Counted from the first letter of the stretch, positions 10,401-21,249 are shown. The stretch is DNA of 64,000 bases from Tetmemena sp. SeJ-2015 (GCA_027382625.1 JAJKFJ010022054.1:25360-89359), one strand, 5' to 3'. The notes: generated from the letters alone by a model not told the origin. Made by a program: numbers and translations.

Positions 10401-13300
10401 ATTATACCTCTTGGGGCCCTACTAATTAATTTTCAATTTTAATAATTTACAGAAACCCAAAAAATTCACGAGAACTAAAAAAGGTTTAAATTAAGTTTTC
10501 TTCTTATTTTCTTTAGATATATTTTAGAATTTAAGTCAAGAATTAAAAACTCAAATATTTCAGGAGAAATTTAAGATGGAATTTTACAAAAATACAAATT
10601 GTGATAATTATTCTTTACAATATTTCTCAAAGCAAAAATTTTGTAGATATTTAGAATCCTTACTTTTGCTTTGTTTAAGTTTGGTTGCATGCCGAGGCTG
10701 GTGAATGGGCTTAGGAATCATTAAGATAAAAATTTAATAAGTGTGCGTAGGGATATACGAAAGAATAAATCTCCATTAAGTTAATAAAAACTCTTTTTTA
10801 TAGTTTTGAATATTTCAAAAATCAAACGAGAGTTGTATAATACTACACAATTTCTCCTTGTTCTCAGAATCCAGGCTTCACTCCTAGAGGGACGACTTGC
10901 ACTTTATTTTTTCATTGATTTTGCTAATCTAGTCCTTAATGCAGCGCAGATCCATTATAATTTATACTAGTAAAACTCCTTCAATAATTTCATACAACTT
11001 GGAAACAAGAAAGTTATTGGGTTTGCAAAAGATGGTCATCTCATCTTGCACTACATCAACCCAAAAACAAATCAGCCTTGGCAACCTTGCGATGTAGACT
11101 CATGCAACATGGTCAAATTAGATGAACCTAATGCATATGCCTACGCTAGCACTCTCTTCCATCCCTATACAGTAGGCTGCTGGGGTCTTGGATCTTCAAA
11201 TTATGTGCGAGAATTTAATTGGTAGTTAAATAAAATACAACTGTCTTGCTCAATGAGTAAACCATAATTTAAATTTTATTATTTACTTTTAATATTTTAA
11301 AAGAATGGGCTGACGCTGATGCCGCCCCTCCATCTAAAAACGCAGTTTACTCAAGCTAGTATAGGAGGTTGATTCAGCCGATCTGCCCATGGCACCTCTT
11401 TTCAGACAACCTTCACTAAGCCAGCCATAGTGGAAACTCTGAAAAGCACACGGTGAACGATGAAGCTCTGGACTCGATCATCTGTAGCTCTAACCTTTTA
11501 CATATTCCAAGAGACCTCATCATATTTCAGAATTAAAGTCTTTCATGAGTGCTGAATGAGGATTAGCTAAGAGGAAGTGCCATGGGCAGATAGGCTCGGC
11601 CGACATCTTGTGCTAGCTTGAGCAAATTGTATTTTAATCGAGATGGAGAGGCGGCACCAGCGCCGCCCATACTTTTATAAAATGCACGCAAATATTAAAT
11701 TAAGGCACTCATTTTAGTGAGCCAGGAACAGTTGTATTTCATTTAACGAACATATTAAACTCTCCCATATATTATAATATTACTATCTACTAACTAATAT
11801 GCCGCTATACTTGCACTAATATTCAAATTCAGAATAAAATTATAATAATTAATTTTCAAAATTCATAATATATATGAGATTTTGGATATTGCAATTAATA
11901 TAAATTAAAATTTTAAAAATCGTGGAAAATGATATATGAAAAGACAGTGGAAAAGTTATTTTAGGCTAAGGTTTATGATTTTGATTGATTTATTGTCTCA
12001 GAATCTAATAAGCATAAATATCTCTTCGCAGAGACTTCCTATCGTAATTGCATAAAAACACATTATAAATTCAAATGAGCAATCGAATGAGTTCCAGTTT
12101 CAGTTATCAAGCACAAAAATAAACGTCTTAATAATTCAGATATCTTCTTTAATTATTTTAATCAATTCTGATTTGAATTTACATTTTAATTTACATGTTA
12201 TTGTAACTCTTAATATTACAATCTAAACTTTTTATCTGAAAATTTTATAAACCTCTTATAAATATAAGTGAACTGGATAGAAATTCAGATTTTACTATAA
12301 TAATTAAGTTACCTTTAAATGGAGCAATACTCTTAAGATCATGAAAAATACAGCACTAATGATGAGGATGCAGATTTTACGTTAGTCTTCCTTCATCCAG
12401 GCTTTCAGGAGAAAACTCATTGCTTTTTGGGGGAAAAATAGGGTCTTAGTATAATATGAAAACAAAATTTACATTTAAACTTACTTTAAGACATATTTTT
12501 GTTAATATTTGTATAAAATTCTAAGATTTGCGGAACGGCGAGCTATGCTACACTCATTATATTTTAATTTAAGGACTCGACTTCACTTTCAAACTAATAA
12601 GTGCACTATTAATTATTAAATGCAAGTCTGATAGTAATGCTCTCATTTGTCTGAACCAAATTTAAATTTCAGCCGATCTCTTTCAAACCAAGGAGGAGGG
12701 CATAGTCCTTTTATATAGTGAGAATTAATGAAAAAATAAAATTTATTTATATATTAAAATAAAATCCAACAAATTAGCCCAGCTCATATTTGAATAATTT
12801 TTTACACCATTCTATTAAGTATTAAATTCTAAGAATTGTATATACTTACAACATTTGTGCAGGAGAGCTCATTCAAGTGATATAGGAGTCACAAGTTAAT
12901 AAGAAAATGACGATTAAGAATATGAGAAGTGCGTAAATTATATTTTACAGCTAAATAACTCTATGAAGATGATTAAAGAATAAGAATACCATATTAATTT
13001 TTGAAAAGCTTAGGGCAAGCTCCGGGGGAGGATGAATCTGCGATTTTTGCCACAAAGTTGCATCTTCAGACTTGCCATATTCACCTGTAATCTTTTTAAT
13101 TAAATTCTATACTATAATAATTGGTAATAGGCAAATAGCCACCAAAATGATAGCCACCAAACTCGCTTAATAACCAGTAATATGCTATAATTGCACTATT
13201 TAAACACTAATTGCTATATAATACACAATCATAAAATAATTGCCAACACTTAGAATCAATATTCAGAATCCCTAAGTAAAAATCTCATTTTAAAGCCAAT
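4404..13300 (+). CDS. YHYH-domain secreted protein gene, copy A, split into about ten segments
   Basis: The segments in order are 4,404-4,526 (Cys-rich N-terminus), 4,579-4,665 (IRIATNSMPNHC), 4,696-4,738, possibly 5,126-5,222, 6,613-6,707 (KWVSKLPDSVNFKSYSWDN), 7,055-7,210 (GVSIDGVPIK and DDCIGY), 7,221-7,239 with 10,842-11,222 (FYHYTISPC after joining, GFAKDGHLILHYINP, LFHPYTVGCWG), 11,776-11,820, 12,523-12,720 and 13,112-13,300. The I-TN-PNH start, the SIDG-P-I centre, the YHYH motif and the final HPYTVGC are the hallmarks of the YHYH domain. TAA/TAG stand for Gln throughout. Copy A has an extra base near 10,970 and one in-frame TGA (FFH-FC), so it may be non-functional. Removing the spacers listed separately restores frame at three junctions. 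Confidence 0.75.
5715..6125 (+). repeat. About 400-bp direct repeat, copy 1
   Basis: This block aligns in the same orientation with 10,378-10,785. Shared landmarks are TTAATTTTCAATTTTAAT, TTTCTTTAGATATATTT, TTTAGAATCCT-like sequence, and a tail of GTGGGCG or GTGTGCG followed by ATAAATCTCC. Both copies lie in deleted spacers of YHYH copy A. There is no coding potential and the terminal repeats are not clear. Confidence 0.5.
6705..7057 (+). other. Internal eliminated sequence in copy A, pointer TAA
   Basis: The segment ending TGGGATAA (pointer 6,705-6,707) and the segment starting TAACGCGGTT (7,055-7,057) share TAA. Excision gives W-D-N-A-V-D-E-I-V-G in one frame. The same protein junction in copies B and C is crossed by spacers of 400 bp and 15 bp with pointers ATAATT and AATT. 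The spacer is AT-rich and has no gene. Confidence 0.65.
7201..7230 (+). other. 20-bp mini-IES with 10-bp pointer AATTTAAATT
   Basis: AATTTAAATT occurs at 7,201-7,210 and again at 7,221-7,230. Unexcised, the 20-bp unit shifts the frame. Removing one copy plus the intervening 10 bases reads D-Q-F-K-F-Y-H-Y, which gives the domain-defining YHYH-type motif in frame. This is direct sequence support for programmed excision rather than an intron, because no GT-AG ends are present. Confidence 0.7.
7795..8262 (+). repeat. MITE family M1, copy
   Basis: This is a member of the roughly 400-bp repeat family found at least eleven times here. Its landmarks are CCATTCGATT, TGCAACTTTTGTG, AGTTATAAGCGACACAAGTT, TCTCGCTGCTGAGAGGTG-like sequence, AGCTATCGAACAA and a final CTATACTATA. 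It is inserted in the 2.4-kb inverted-repeat element, just before its ORF. Confidence 0.65.
8277..9435 (+). CDS. Unknown coiled protein ORF inside the 2.4-kb element, frameshifted
   Basis: With TAA/TAG as Gln, an open frame runs from about 8,277 (FSLDVRKEQFIHKECRKK) to about 8,600, then a second frame runs from about 8,560 to 9,155 (LSLKQIIDSSQLSANLQAL, SFIELLQQNIQGHS, YLIEVNSESHIDIMKEIKYL). The switch between frames lies at a TAA/AAT trinucleotide run at 8,553-8,575, where slippage would shift the frame. A third segment, 9,211-9,431, contains EEPLTSWTEFVKIIKERES. The composition is helical and rich in Gln and Lys. The family is not recognised. It is probably the element's own protein or a captured gene, and it is not intact in this copy. 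Confidence 0.45.
10378..10785 (+). repeat. About 400-bp direct repeat, copy 2
   Basis: Same orientation as 5,715-6,125, to which it aligns over most of its length. It lies at the right end of the 3.6-kb deleted spacer of YHYH copy A. No gene was seen in it or between 9,857 and 10,378. Confidence 0.5.
11298..11680. repeat. Fold-back element with GC-rich 100-bp arms
   Basis: The left arm (AATGGGCTGACGCTGATGCC, then CCTCCATCT, TTTACTCAAGCTAG, GATCTGCCCATGGCACCTCT) is mirrored by the right arm ending in GGCGGCACCAGCGCCGCCC. It lies between the last YHYH-domain segment and the next tail segment of copy A, a place where copies B and C lack it. The motif around CTCAAGCTA is shared with the fold-back element at 62,499-63,009. 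Confidence 0.65.
12725..13115 (+). repeat. MITE family M1, copy
   Basis: Carries the M1 landmarks in order (ATTCTATTAAGTATTAAATTC, GTCACAAGTT, CTATGAAGATGATTAAAGAA, GAATCTGCGATTTTTGCCAC) and ends at CTATACTATAATAA. It separates two tail segments of YHYH copy A. Copy B has an M1 copy at the same position. Confidence 0.6.
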
Positions 13301-15180
13301 TATTAATTATTTTAGATATCCTAAATTAAATAGTTTTACAGAGATCTTATGAATTGAAATAAATATTGTTCTCTCATAAATGAAATTTTTTAATTTATTT
13401 ATATTTTAATGGGATTCTGACATAAAAGAAATTTTAAGATTAGTTCACTTATATAGACTTTTCTTTTTTACTTGTTTCATTTAGCTGAATTTATTTTTCA
13501 ATAAAAAATTTCTTTTATTAAAGTCCATGATCTATCGATTTTTAATAAAAATTTATATGGAAGCAGGATAGCTAGGAATCAAAAATATATTATTACTCAC
13601 CCTTTAAATAGTATTTTTCCCCTCGATTTGAATAAGTGCTGGTTTGGTTTCTATAAAATTATAAACTTCAACTTTCATTAAATTTGCTTGTAAATTAATA
13701 ATTAACTATCATCATGCAGCCGCCCACGCATTTGAAAATTCTTTTTATTTTAGATGCCCAAGTAAAATTAAATCTTTTACTAAGACTGTGATTTAATTTT
13801 TGTTCGACCTCTATATTTAAAAATAAGCAAAATTATTTAACTTAAAGTAAATCAAACATTAACTTATTATAAAACTTCTAAAAAGAAATTTTACTTTTCA
13901 AGTACTCTTTGACTTATTCTAATTTTAATTACACAGACAAATCTGCTGAAGGAATAAAGGAATTAATATTAAGGATTTTCGGGCCTTAAGTCCAGCAACG
14001 CACGTGTGGTTTCGAAGCGCACTGATTTTTAATATATTTATAAGTGTTCTAATAATTAAATAGAGAGCTTTTATAAGTTTGATATTAAGAATGACTTTAT
14101 TATAAATTATGGTCTTTATAATAATTGCTAAAACTATATCTGATGACTTACTGCTTTATCTTATTTTCATGCAACTTTTATTGATCTTAGAGTAGATTAA
14201 GTCGCATTAGTATATCCAGTAAGTTATGTTTTATTTTGAAATCTATGAGTGAACAATTCTTTTGAGCTAATCAAATTCTAGCTTTATGAAATATATGTTG
14301 GCTTTCAAATGTTAGAATCTAGTTTGTTTTTAATAATGCATGAGATAGTAAGTTTCTAGTTTTGTTTTGACTTAGAGGTATACCTGTGGTGTTTAAGTAA
14401 TAAGGCAAGCTTCAATTATGATCCAGACTAGAGAACATTTAAAATGGATTAATATCCTTAGTTTAATTATTTTACTTTAATAAAGTTTAGATTGTTTTTC
14501 TAAAGTTCTTAACAAAAATAAAGTTTTGAATATGAAAAAAGCTAGTAGATAAATTCTTGATGGTTTGAGAAGATGTGGTTAGGTGCCTTACAATAAGTTT
14601 CACAGAAAAATCAAATAACTTAGATGCCTAAAAATAATAGAGGAATAACCTAAGCACGAAAACGCAAAAAATATTCAGTTACTTATGCTCTTTTAAATTA
14701 AATTGTGTTGACATGTATTTTCTCGATCACCTAATCTTATTTCTCCAATAATCATTTATTTTTTTTAATAAATGCAATGAAACGTTTCCAGATTTTCGTA
14801 CTCTCCAGCCACTGTAGAGGTAAATTTATTTTATCATTTTATATTAAATCTTGTTTTTAAAGTTGTTTGCATCATAAATCTATAAAGTAAAATAATTTTT
14901 CACAAGAGAGAGACTTGAAATACTTCTTCTAAATTATATTATGACTCGAATACGAATACAGTATCGATGGTTTTTAAAAAAGGAGATTAATAAAAGAACC
15001 CGTTTGTTTAAATATTACACTCCACCCAGTAACGATAATTTAATGCTATGAGTTTTAATTGCAATCGGTTATGGAGCGCGGCCACCTATGATTATCTACA
15101 ATTGTTTTGGACATTTTTCCGCTTGAGAGTATTTCAGTCGTAGTAGGTCTGATTTCTGAGCATCTGCTAATTTTCTTATT
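13300..15180. other. AT-rich stretch without a supported gene
   Basis: No convincing coding segment. Around 13,990-14,075 there is a short GC-richer sequence with CACGTGTGGTTTCG followed by TAGAGAGCTTTTA. A related sequence occurs inverted near 16,260-16,315, so this may be the left end of a diverged element that encloses the ORFs at 15.2-16.2 kb. Confidence 0.35.
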
Positions 15181-15183
15181 TGA

Positions 15184-15640
15184 GATCTCGCATTGGATAT
15201 GATTGCAAATGCTATTCTTGACTATCCAAAGGAGGAAGTGATTTCTTATTAGTTATCAGAATAATCGTTAATTATGAATTTAAATAAGTTTTTAATAAGC
15301 ATAATAAATTAAACAAACTGATTCCAGCTGATCATGAGGACCACTCTGCCTTACTAGTTTAAAACTTGATTAAATATCTCTTACCCCCGATCAACCATTC
15401 GTATTTGAGCCAGAGTAAGTAATAGCGCAATAATTCTTATAGTGTCACTAGGTGAAGCATAAGCTTTTTTATTTCACATTTCGCAGAGAGGGGGTTTGCT
15501 AAACTAATTACATGCTCTTCATCAGTTACAAATCTTAAAATTGACGGCAGGGATCAAAATGATAATAGGTCAAACATTTTCAAAGCTCAAGCATATTATT
15601 CAACTAAATGTTTTCATCACTCCTTGACATATTAAAACAG
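15184..15640 (+). CDS. Unknown ORF segments, TAA/TAG read as Gln
   Basis: Three adjacent open segments look like protein: LDMIANAILDYPKEEVIS (from 15,184), LIPADHEDHSALLVQ with NLIKYLLPPINHSYLS (from about 15,305), and a third from about 15,440 for which two frames are both open. Changes of frame between segments suggest small deleted spacers or decay. No family was recognised. The next ORF (15,916-16,230) is in the same orientation and may belong to the same gene. Confidence 0.35.
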
Positions 15641-15915
15641 AAATAAAAAATGATTACAGAAAATTTGTTTTATATTAAAAATTATCTTCAATTTTGAAGA
15701 ATCAATATTATCTCCAGAAAATCTGAAGCCAAAAGAGTTAAGTGTTATCTGTTTTACATTAAATATATTTTTCCGTAAAATTCTTAACTTTTTAAGTTAC
15801 TGAATCATCCATTCATATCTATCATAGTATATCTTCATATTAGCCTTAAAGAAAATGCTTTAGCAATTAATCTTATTTGATTGGCCTTTTCTATTTTATC
15901 ATTCTTTATAAGAGA

Positions 15916-16230
15916 GTTGCTAATGGCTAGGGATAAGTTCTTGGAGAGTACCAAATTGTCTTCTCGGATGCGTATAATGGAAAAACCTCGTATAGATTTA
16001 CTGCGAAGACTTAAAATTGCTAAATGAATGTCTCCCTTTATGTAAAGAGACTTCTATAGCATTGTAAATAATTTAAGCAAAAGCACTTTGAGGCCTCTTG
16101 AAATATAAAACATGTCGTTCAGTGCCCAAATGATATTTCTTTTTCCATTCAAACTTATTTCAACTAATTTATATATCTAAGTTTAGGATGTATTTTTAAA
16201 TCGGAAAATGGAGTAAATTAAATGCACTGA
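15916..16230 (+). CDS. Unknown 104-codon ORF with one internal TGA
   Basis: The frame reads VANGQGQVLGEYQIVFSD, then AYNGKTSYRFTAKT, then NVSLYVKRLLQ, and ends at TGA 16,228-16,230. A single in-frame TGA lies at 16,099 in the context EAS-x-NIKHVVQCP, a plausible Trp site. Several TAA/TAG codons fall at unremarkable Gln positions. No family was recognised. It lies between weak inverted sequences near 14,000 and 16,300. Confidence 0.45.
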
Positions 16231-16654
16231 TTACTTTTAATAGATAAAATTTTAACTTTAAAAGCTCTCTTATTAATTAAATTGTGGGTTCCAAAACAGC
16301 ACGTGCGTTTGTGGTTAATTAAATCGAAATGTACTGATTGAGGTGAAATAGTGCGGATTCCAGGTCACAATTCCTTTTATAAGGCAATATTTTATTTATT
16401 CATTTAAAAAAAATCTAAATTCTTGCAAAGGGAGAAATTATTTTTATCTTTCATGAAATTGAAAAATACTTTAATTTTATAAATGGCTAGCTCATATTAA
16501 ATTTAAGTTTAATCCAAAGGATAACAGATCTTACAAATTTATCTAATTAATCTAAAATTAATTAAAAAATTGAGAATTAATTTAAAGGAGACTAGTGATT
16601 AAATGATTAAATGCTATGGCAGTTATCTTACTTACCTATAAACTAAGCTAGCAA

Positions 16655-16985
16655 GAACTTAAGCAGCAACTGATACTCGAAGAGGCATAAATAATTTTCA
16701 TTTTATTTTTGGTCATTACAACGAGAAGGGAGTTTAGTGGCAGCCTTACGAATTAGACTTTTGTAATGAAGTAACTCTATTTAATTATTCTTAAAAAGTG
16801 AGTATTCTATAATTAATTTTTACTACAAATATTTTCAAAAGTAATTATAAAGCTTCATGATAAATTTGAGAGAGATATTTAAAATTATTTAAAATAACTC
16901 TCGCGAATGGAGATTACGTGTATGCAAGCATTATGTTCCATCCTTACACAGTGGGTTGTTGGGGTCCCTCAGTAATTAAATATAA
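16655..16985 (+). pseudogene. Diverged fourth YHYH-domain fragment (copy D)
   Basis: Two segments match the C-terminal half of the YHYH proteins. About 16,680-16,785 reads NNFHFIFGHYNEKG then WQPYELDFCNE, aligning with HLILHYINP, WQP and DSCN of the other copies. About 16,905-16,982 reads YASIMFHPYTVGCWG. They are separated by about 120 bp of AT-rich DNA that is absent from copies A-C. No N-terminal segments were found nearby, so this is a fragment or a very distant paralogue. Confidence 0.6.
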
Positions 16986-17340
16986 TTTATTATAAATTAC
17001 TTCATTCTCGGGTTTATGTTCTTCGGAAAAAATTTTTTGGAAAGCTTAGGTCTGTCAAAATTGAACAATCAGCTCTTTAAACCTTACTCATAATTTAATC
17101 AAATTTCAATTAAAATTTAAGTCTTAGACCTTTTTTTTAATTAAAAATTTATCTTTAAAACCTAGTGAATTTATTTGCAAGAAAAGTAAGAGTAAGTTTA
17201 TAGTTAATAGTTTACCTGTTGCAAGGAATGGCTACTCTAATTCATAAAATTAATTCTAATTAAATATAAAATTGCTTTGCCCATCTTAATGTTTACAGCC
17301 TGATGATAATATTGGTTTTTATTTCTTTGATATGATTAAT

Positions 17341-17674
17341 ATTATCCGTTCAGCTATAATTTTTCAAAAACTTTTGAGTCTCCTTCTGTAAGGCCTGGAC
17401 GAACGAGGACGAAGTATTTGCCATTTGAGTTAAAACTTGGCACTGTAAGCACTCCTTGTCGACAGAGTATTGCTACAAAAATGTCCCAAAAAAAAGTAAT
17501 TTTACTTTATTAAATCTCACAATTATAGGGAAATTTATGGATTTAAACATGCCTATCATGAATGGATTTGAAGCCTACTTCTCTAAGGTTCAGTATAAAG
17601 ACGAAAACAGTGGCTACTTACTGGAAAAGCTGGCTTCCTAGCCAGTAGAGAAAAATCGGGGCTGAACGGATAAT
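17341..17674. mobile_element. 334-bp unit with perfect 14-bp terminal inverted repeats
   Basis: ATTATCCGTTCAGC at 17,341-17,354 is repeated exactly as its complement at 17,661-17,674. The interior holds a receiver-domain fragment. It may be a small mobile unit carrying captured coding DNA, or the inverted repeat may be coincidental to a gene segment. Confidence 0.45.
17456..17665 (+). CDS. Response-regulator receiver-domain fragment
   Basis: The segment KFMDLNMPIMNGFEA matches the phospho-acceptor strand and following loop of two-component receiver domains (the D-x-x-MP-x-MNG-x-E pattern), in which the first Asp is the phosphorylated residue. In ciliates such domains occur in hybrid histidine kinases. 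Only about 40 residues around this motif are recognisable. Upstream codons do not resemble the N-terminal acidic pocket. The frame ends at a TGA (17,663-17,665) inside the right inverted repeat, after one TAG read as Gln. It is therefore a partial segment. Confidence 0.55.
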
Positions 17675-17699
17675 AATATCTAAAAAAAACCTTTAGAAA

Positions 17700-18830
17700 T
17701 AGATTTAATTTGATTTTTTCTAATTTCTAATGATCTCTTCCACACTCTAATTTTCAAAATTTATTTTGATTACCAAATAAATCGAGTAATATTTATTATA
17801 GAATTATAGCTAGTCTACAAGAATATGATAGCATTACCTTTGTAAATATCTTTTTTTCTCAAGAAGCACAGAGCTTTAATTTCTATAAATTTCAAAGTTT
17901 AAACTTCTTGAAATTTCTTTAATTTATTAATAAATTACATAATCTTTTTATAGCCTTCGTAATTGAAATTGGGCTGATTTTATACATTTAAAATTCACCG
18001 AATAGATATCTTTCATTTATATTATTTTCAATGTTTTATTAAAGTATCCTACTATTTATTAAGTTTTTTAAACTCGAAATTAAAGCTTTTCGCTTAATAA
18101 ATTAAAAAAATCTTGCAAATGAATTTTTTATTTTAAAATTTTAAAAGGAAATTTTTTATTTTTTAATTAAAATTTAAATTTTTGAAAAAAGGAATTATGA
18201 AATTTAAATTTGAATTTTTTAAATTTTTTGAAATTTAATTAATTGTAAAATCTAAAAGAAAATAGAAGAGGATAATTGCTAGAAATTAAAGATGTATGAG
18301 TGCTTTAAGTATGTTCTTTAATTTATTAGGTTTCATATTTTTCTTTTCTGATAATTTAAATAGGTTAATTAAACTAGCTATTTCAATAGAAACAGTAGCA
18401 CTCTGACACACTTTTAAAAGGTCAAGACTAAGCTTCATAATAAGGAAGGCCAATAACTCAAAAAAGCAAGGGCAATTTTGGCAAAGTAGTTATGTTTTAA
18501 CAATAGTGATATTGATCAAAACTTTTGACAAATTCAAACCCATTTAAGATTGTAAACAAAATTTAACTTTATCCAACTTTAAACAAGTATCTTCTCAAAA
18601 CTGTTTAAAAAGTGAGTTAATTACACAAAATAAAGAGTAAATGACACTAATTTAGAAGAGTCAAATGCCACTTCTTCCCTCCATTAAAAACTAAATGCAT
18701 TAAATATTAAAACTGTTATATATTAAATATATGCATTTCAAAGTTTGATCCTTTCTAGATCAGTTTTATTCAGCCCAACTATTCTGTATTAAATTATAAT
18801 TATATCAAGTGAATTAATTCCTAAATAATT
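17700..18830. other. AT-rich, low-complexity stretch
   Basis: No gene seen. The part from 18,060 to 18,240 is almost pure runs of A and T. From about 18,830 a block begins that is repeated before the second signal-peptide gene (42,360) and again near 63,390. Confidence 0.5.
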
Positions 18831-19019
18831 GCTTTTTTAATTTGTGTCGTTTACACTTTACAATTTGTGATACTATATCTTAATTTTAGTTGAAGACTGA
18901 TTATTGCAAAAGTCAGTTTATTAATAATCATTTTTAAATTAAATTATTTAATAAATAAGAATCTTAATTCAAATTAGTTTAAATTCAAATATTGCCACCT
19001 TCTTAATATATTTAAATTT

Positions 19020-19600
19020 ATGAGGATCTAAAAAATAAATTAAATCTCAACCAACCTTCATATAGCGGTGCTCTTCTTGGCCACTGTTCTTACTTATTCT
19101 TTATTTATATAGCTGAGAATTTAATAAAAAAGAGAGTTAATTATTAATAAATATTCTAAAATCGAAATCTGCGACAGTTGAAGTGTGAGATTTTGGACTG
19201 AAATTATTACCCTTCGATTAAAAATGAAATTCTAAGCAACTTTGATCCTTGTAACTTCTTCGTAGGAGTTGTGTGTAGAGAGTTACCTCTGTCATAAGTT
19301 TGTGAACTTGGCTAATTTCTTGGTTCGGAGACAAAGTCATCAAGTCTTTTAGAAGAGAGCTCCTATCGTAATGGCAGCAGAACAGACTCCTATTAAAATT
19401 AAAAAAGCTATTGAACAAGCCCCATATTGAGTTACCTACTTCACAATTTAACGGCCACCATTTTACAACTCTTCATTTATTATTTTAATTAAATTCCGAT
19501 TTTCATTTAAGTTTTAACGATATTTATATTAAAATTCAGGACGAGTGTTAGCTGGCTAACCCGTTGCATCAGGCACAATATTAATATATAATTGTTATTA
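19020..19600 (+). CDS. Signal-peptide segment of a secreted protein, copy 1, split by a MITE
   Basis: ATG 19,020 opens with MRIQKINQISTNL followed by a hydrophobic core, HIAVLFLATVLTYSLFI, as in a secretory signal. The sequence is interrupted at TATATA (19,104-19,110) by an M1 MITE and resumes near 19,541 with IQDECQLANPLHQAQ. The paralogue at 42,528-42,710 has the same signal region joined directly to IQDENQKSVYQLLKAQ with no MITE. This is therefore the N-terminal part of a secreted protein. Its position before the cysteine-rich segments at 22,612 (and 42,528 before 43,432) suggests they form one gene. Confidence 0.5.
19108..19535 (+). repeat. MITE family M1, copy inserted in a gene segment
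   Basis: It starts TATAGCTGAGAATTTAATAA and carries the M1 landmarks (CCCTTCGATT, TTGTAACTTC, AAGCCCCATATTGAG, TCTTCATTTATTATTTT). Comparison with the unoccupied paralogue at 42,600 shows insertion at a TA-rich site between the signal peptide and the next segment. Confidence 0.65.
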
Positions 19601-20267
19601 TTCATTAATATAATTAAAGATTTATTAAACAAAGAATATTAAATATTAGACAAATTTTCAAAATTGAGCATACATATCTTTCCATGATTATTTAGTAATG
19701 GCTCACTTCATTCAATTAGAATTAACAGAATTTAATGTAATATACAGACTTGTATTTTTTAAATCTAATAGTCCAATATGTCTAACTTGAAAAGTTTTAG
19801 CACAATTAATTATTTCATCAGAAATAATTAAAAAGATATGCTTATATTTTTGTTACTTTCATTTTATTAGAGAAAGACTATTTGTGATAAATAAAGATCT
19901 AATTTTTTGCAAGAGTAACCATTTCAGGATTAAATACCAGACCCTTCTATATTTCTAAAGCTTATTTGATGACTTTAAAGGTATCTTTGCTCCAGTCCTC
20001 TGCTAAAAGTTACGAAGTTTGGAGTATCAATCAAACGATAGCAAACCAATTAGTGATAATGCTATTTTTTTATAGATTCGTGGTCCAATATAATTTTCTC
20101 AACACCAAATTCTAAAATTCTATCTCACTTATCAATTTTTTGCTAAATTTGAAAAATAACTACCAATAAACTAAATCATCCCGCAACAAGCTGTAACGCC
20201 TAATAAGATTCTCAATTGGAGAGGCGCCACTTAATAATTTTCTAACTTAAATTACTTCAAAATTTTG

Positions 20268-20680
20268 TTAATATAGAAGGAGATTTATTAAATCGATGAT
20301 TTATAAAAATAATAAATGGAGAGTTGCAAATTCGTGCTATTTTAAAATCATAGATTCACCACCTGAGATGCAGCTATTACGATAGCTTGTCTAAAATTTA
20401 TATAAGTTATTTCTTTAATCATTAGAACAGTACATCTCAGAAGTGAGATATAAATCACCCACTCATTCATCATCCTCATCATCATCTTCATTAGAACTTG
20501 TGTGCCGCTTATAACTTTTGACTGACAAAAGTTACAAGGATAAAAAACTCTTAGAATTTGAAGTTTAATTTAATGGTGTTATAATTATTTAAAATGGACA
20601 AACTTAAACTGAAGCAAATTACTTCCATTTTAATTTATTAGCTAATTTAATTATATTTTTATTAAATTCTCAGCTATATT
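20268..20680 (-). repeat. MITE family M1, reverse copy
   Basis: Reverse orientation: it begins with the complement of the M1 3' part (AATAAATGGAGAGTTGCAAA), passes GTGTGCCGCTTATAACTTTTG and ends with AAATTCTCAGCTATAT. The nearest forward copy begins only 109 bp away, so the two could form a large hairpin. Confidence 0.65.
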
Positions 20681-20788
20681 TTTGTTTAAATAAAAATATA
20701 AGCAACAGTCTACTGCATAGTAGGAGTTAAATTATCTCAAAGACCTTTTTCATATCATTAAAATTAAATTTTTCTTTGTTCTTTAGCA

Positions 20789-21248
20789 TATAGCTGAGAA
20801 TTTAATAAAAAAGAGAATTAAATTAGAAATTAAATTAAAATGGAATAAATCAGTGGCTGTTGAAGTGTGTCCAATTCAAATAATAATTACACCATTCGAT
20901 TCAGCATTAAACTCTAAGATATTTTCATCCTTGCACAACTTTTGTGTGGGAGTGCTCAGTCAAGAGTTATAAGCGACACAAGTTCTAATAATTTTATATT
21001 TGGTCTTTGGGAGTTTGCGTTCATCAAATCTCGCTGCTAAGAGGTGGTACACAGATTATTAAAGAAGTAACTCACATTAATTTTCAATAAGCTATCGATC
21101 AAGCCCCATATTGAGCTACAAATATCACATTTTAACGTCCAAAATTTTACAACTCTTCATTTATTATTTTAATTTAATTCCGATTTTCATTTAATTTTTA
21201 GCTATATTTAATCAATCTCCGATTTTAATTTAATTTCAGACTATAATA
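20789..21248 (+). repeat. MITE family M1, best-preserved copy
   Basis: It runs from TATAGCTGAGAATTTAATAA to two successive 3'-end motifs, TTTTTAGCTATAT and TTTCAGACTATAAT. The outer ends are inverted to one another (TATAGCTGA and TCAGCTATA). No ORF. The order of landmarks in this copy serves as the reference for the family. Confidence 0.7.
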
Positions 21249-21249
21249 T

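Larger units (their letters stand above)
7236..10845 (+). other. 3.6-kb internal eliminated sequence in copy A, pointer ACTA
   Basis: ACTA at 7,236-7,239 follows TTCTACC, and ACTA at 10,842-10,845 precedes CACAATTTCTCC. Joining on ACTA gives F-Y-H-Y-T-I-S-P-C, matching the YHYH-x-x-SPC pattern of the family. Copies B and C use the same ACTA at the same codon with spacers of about 0.47 and 2.47 kb. The spacer holds a 2.4-kb inverted-repeat element, a MITE and one copy of a 400-bp direct repeat. Confidence 0.75.

Noticed and set aside
13990..16315. Element bounded by weak inverted sequences containing CACGTG
   Set aside because: Only short stretches match and the order of motifs is partly different, so it is mentioned as a possibility but not called as an element.
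19218..19418. 66-codon reverse-strand ORF
   Set aside because: It lies wholly within an M1 MITE copy that has no coding conservation in the other copies.
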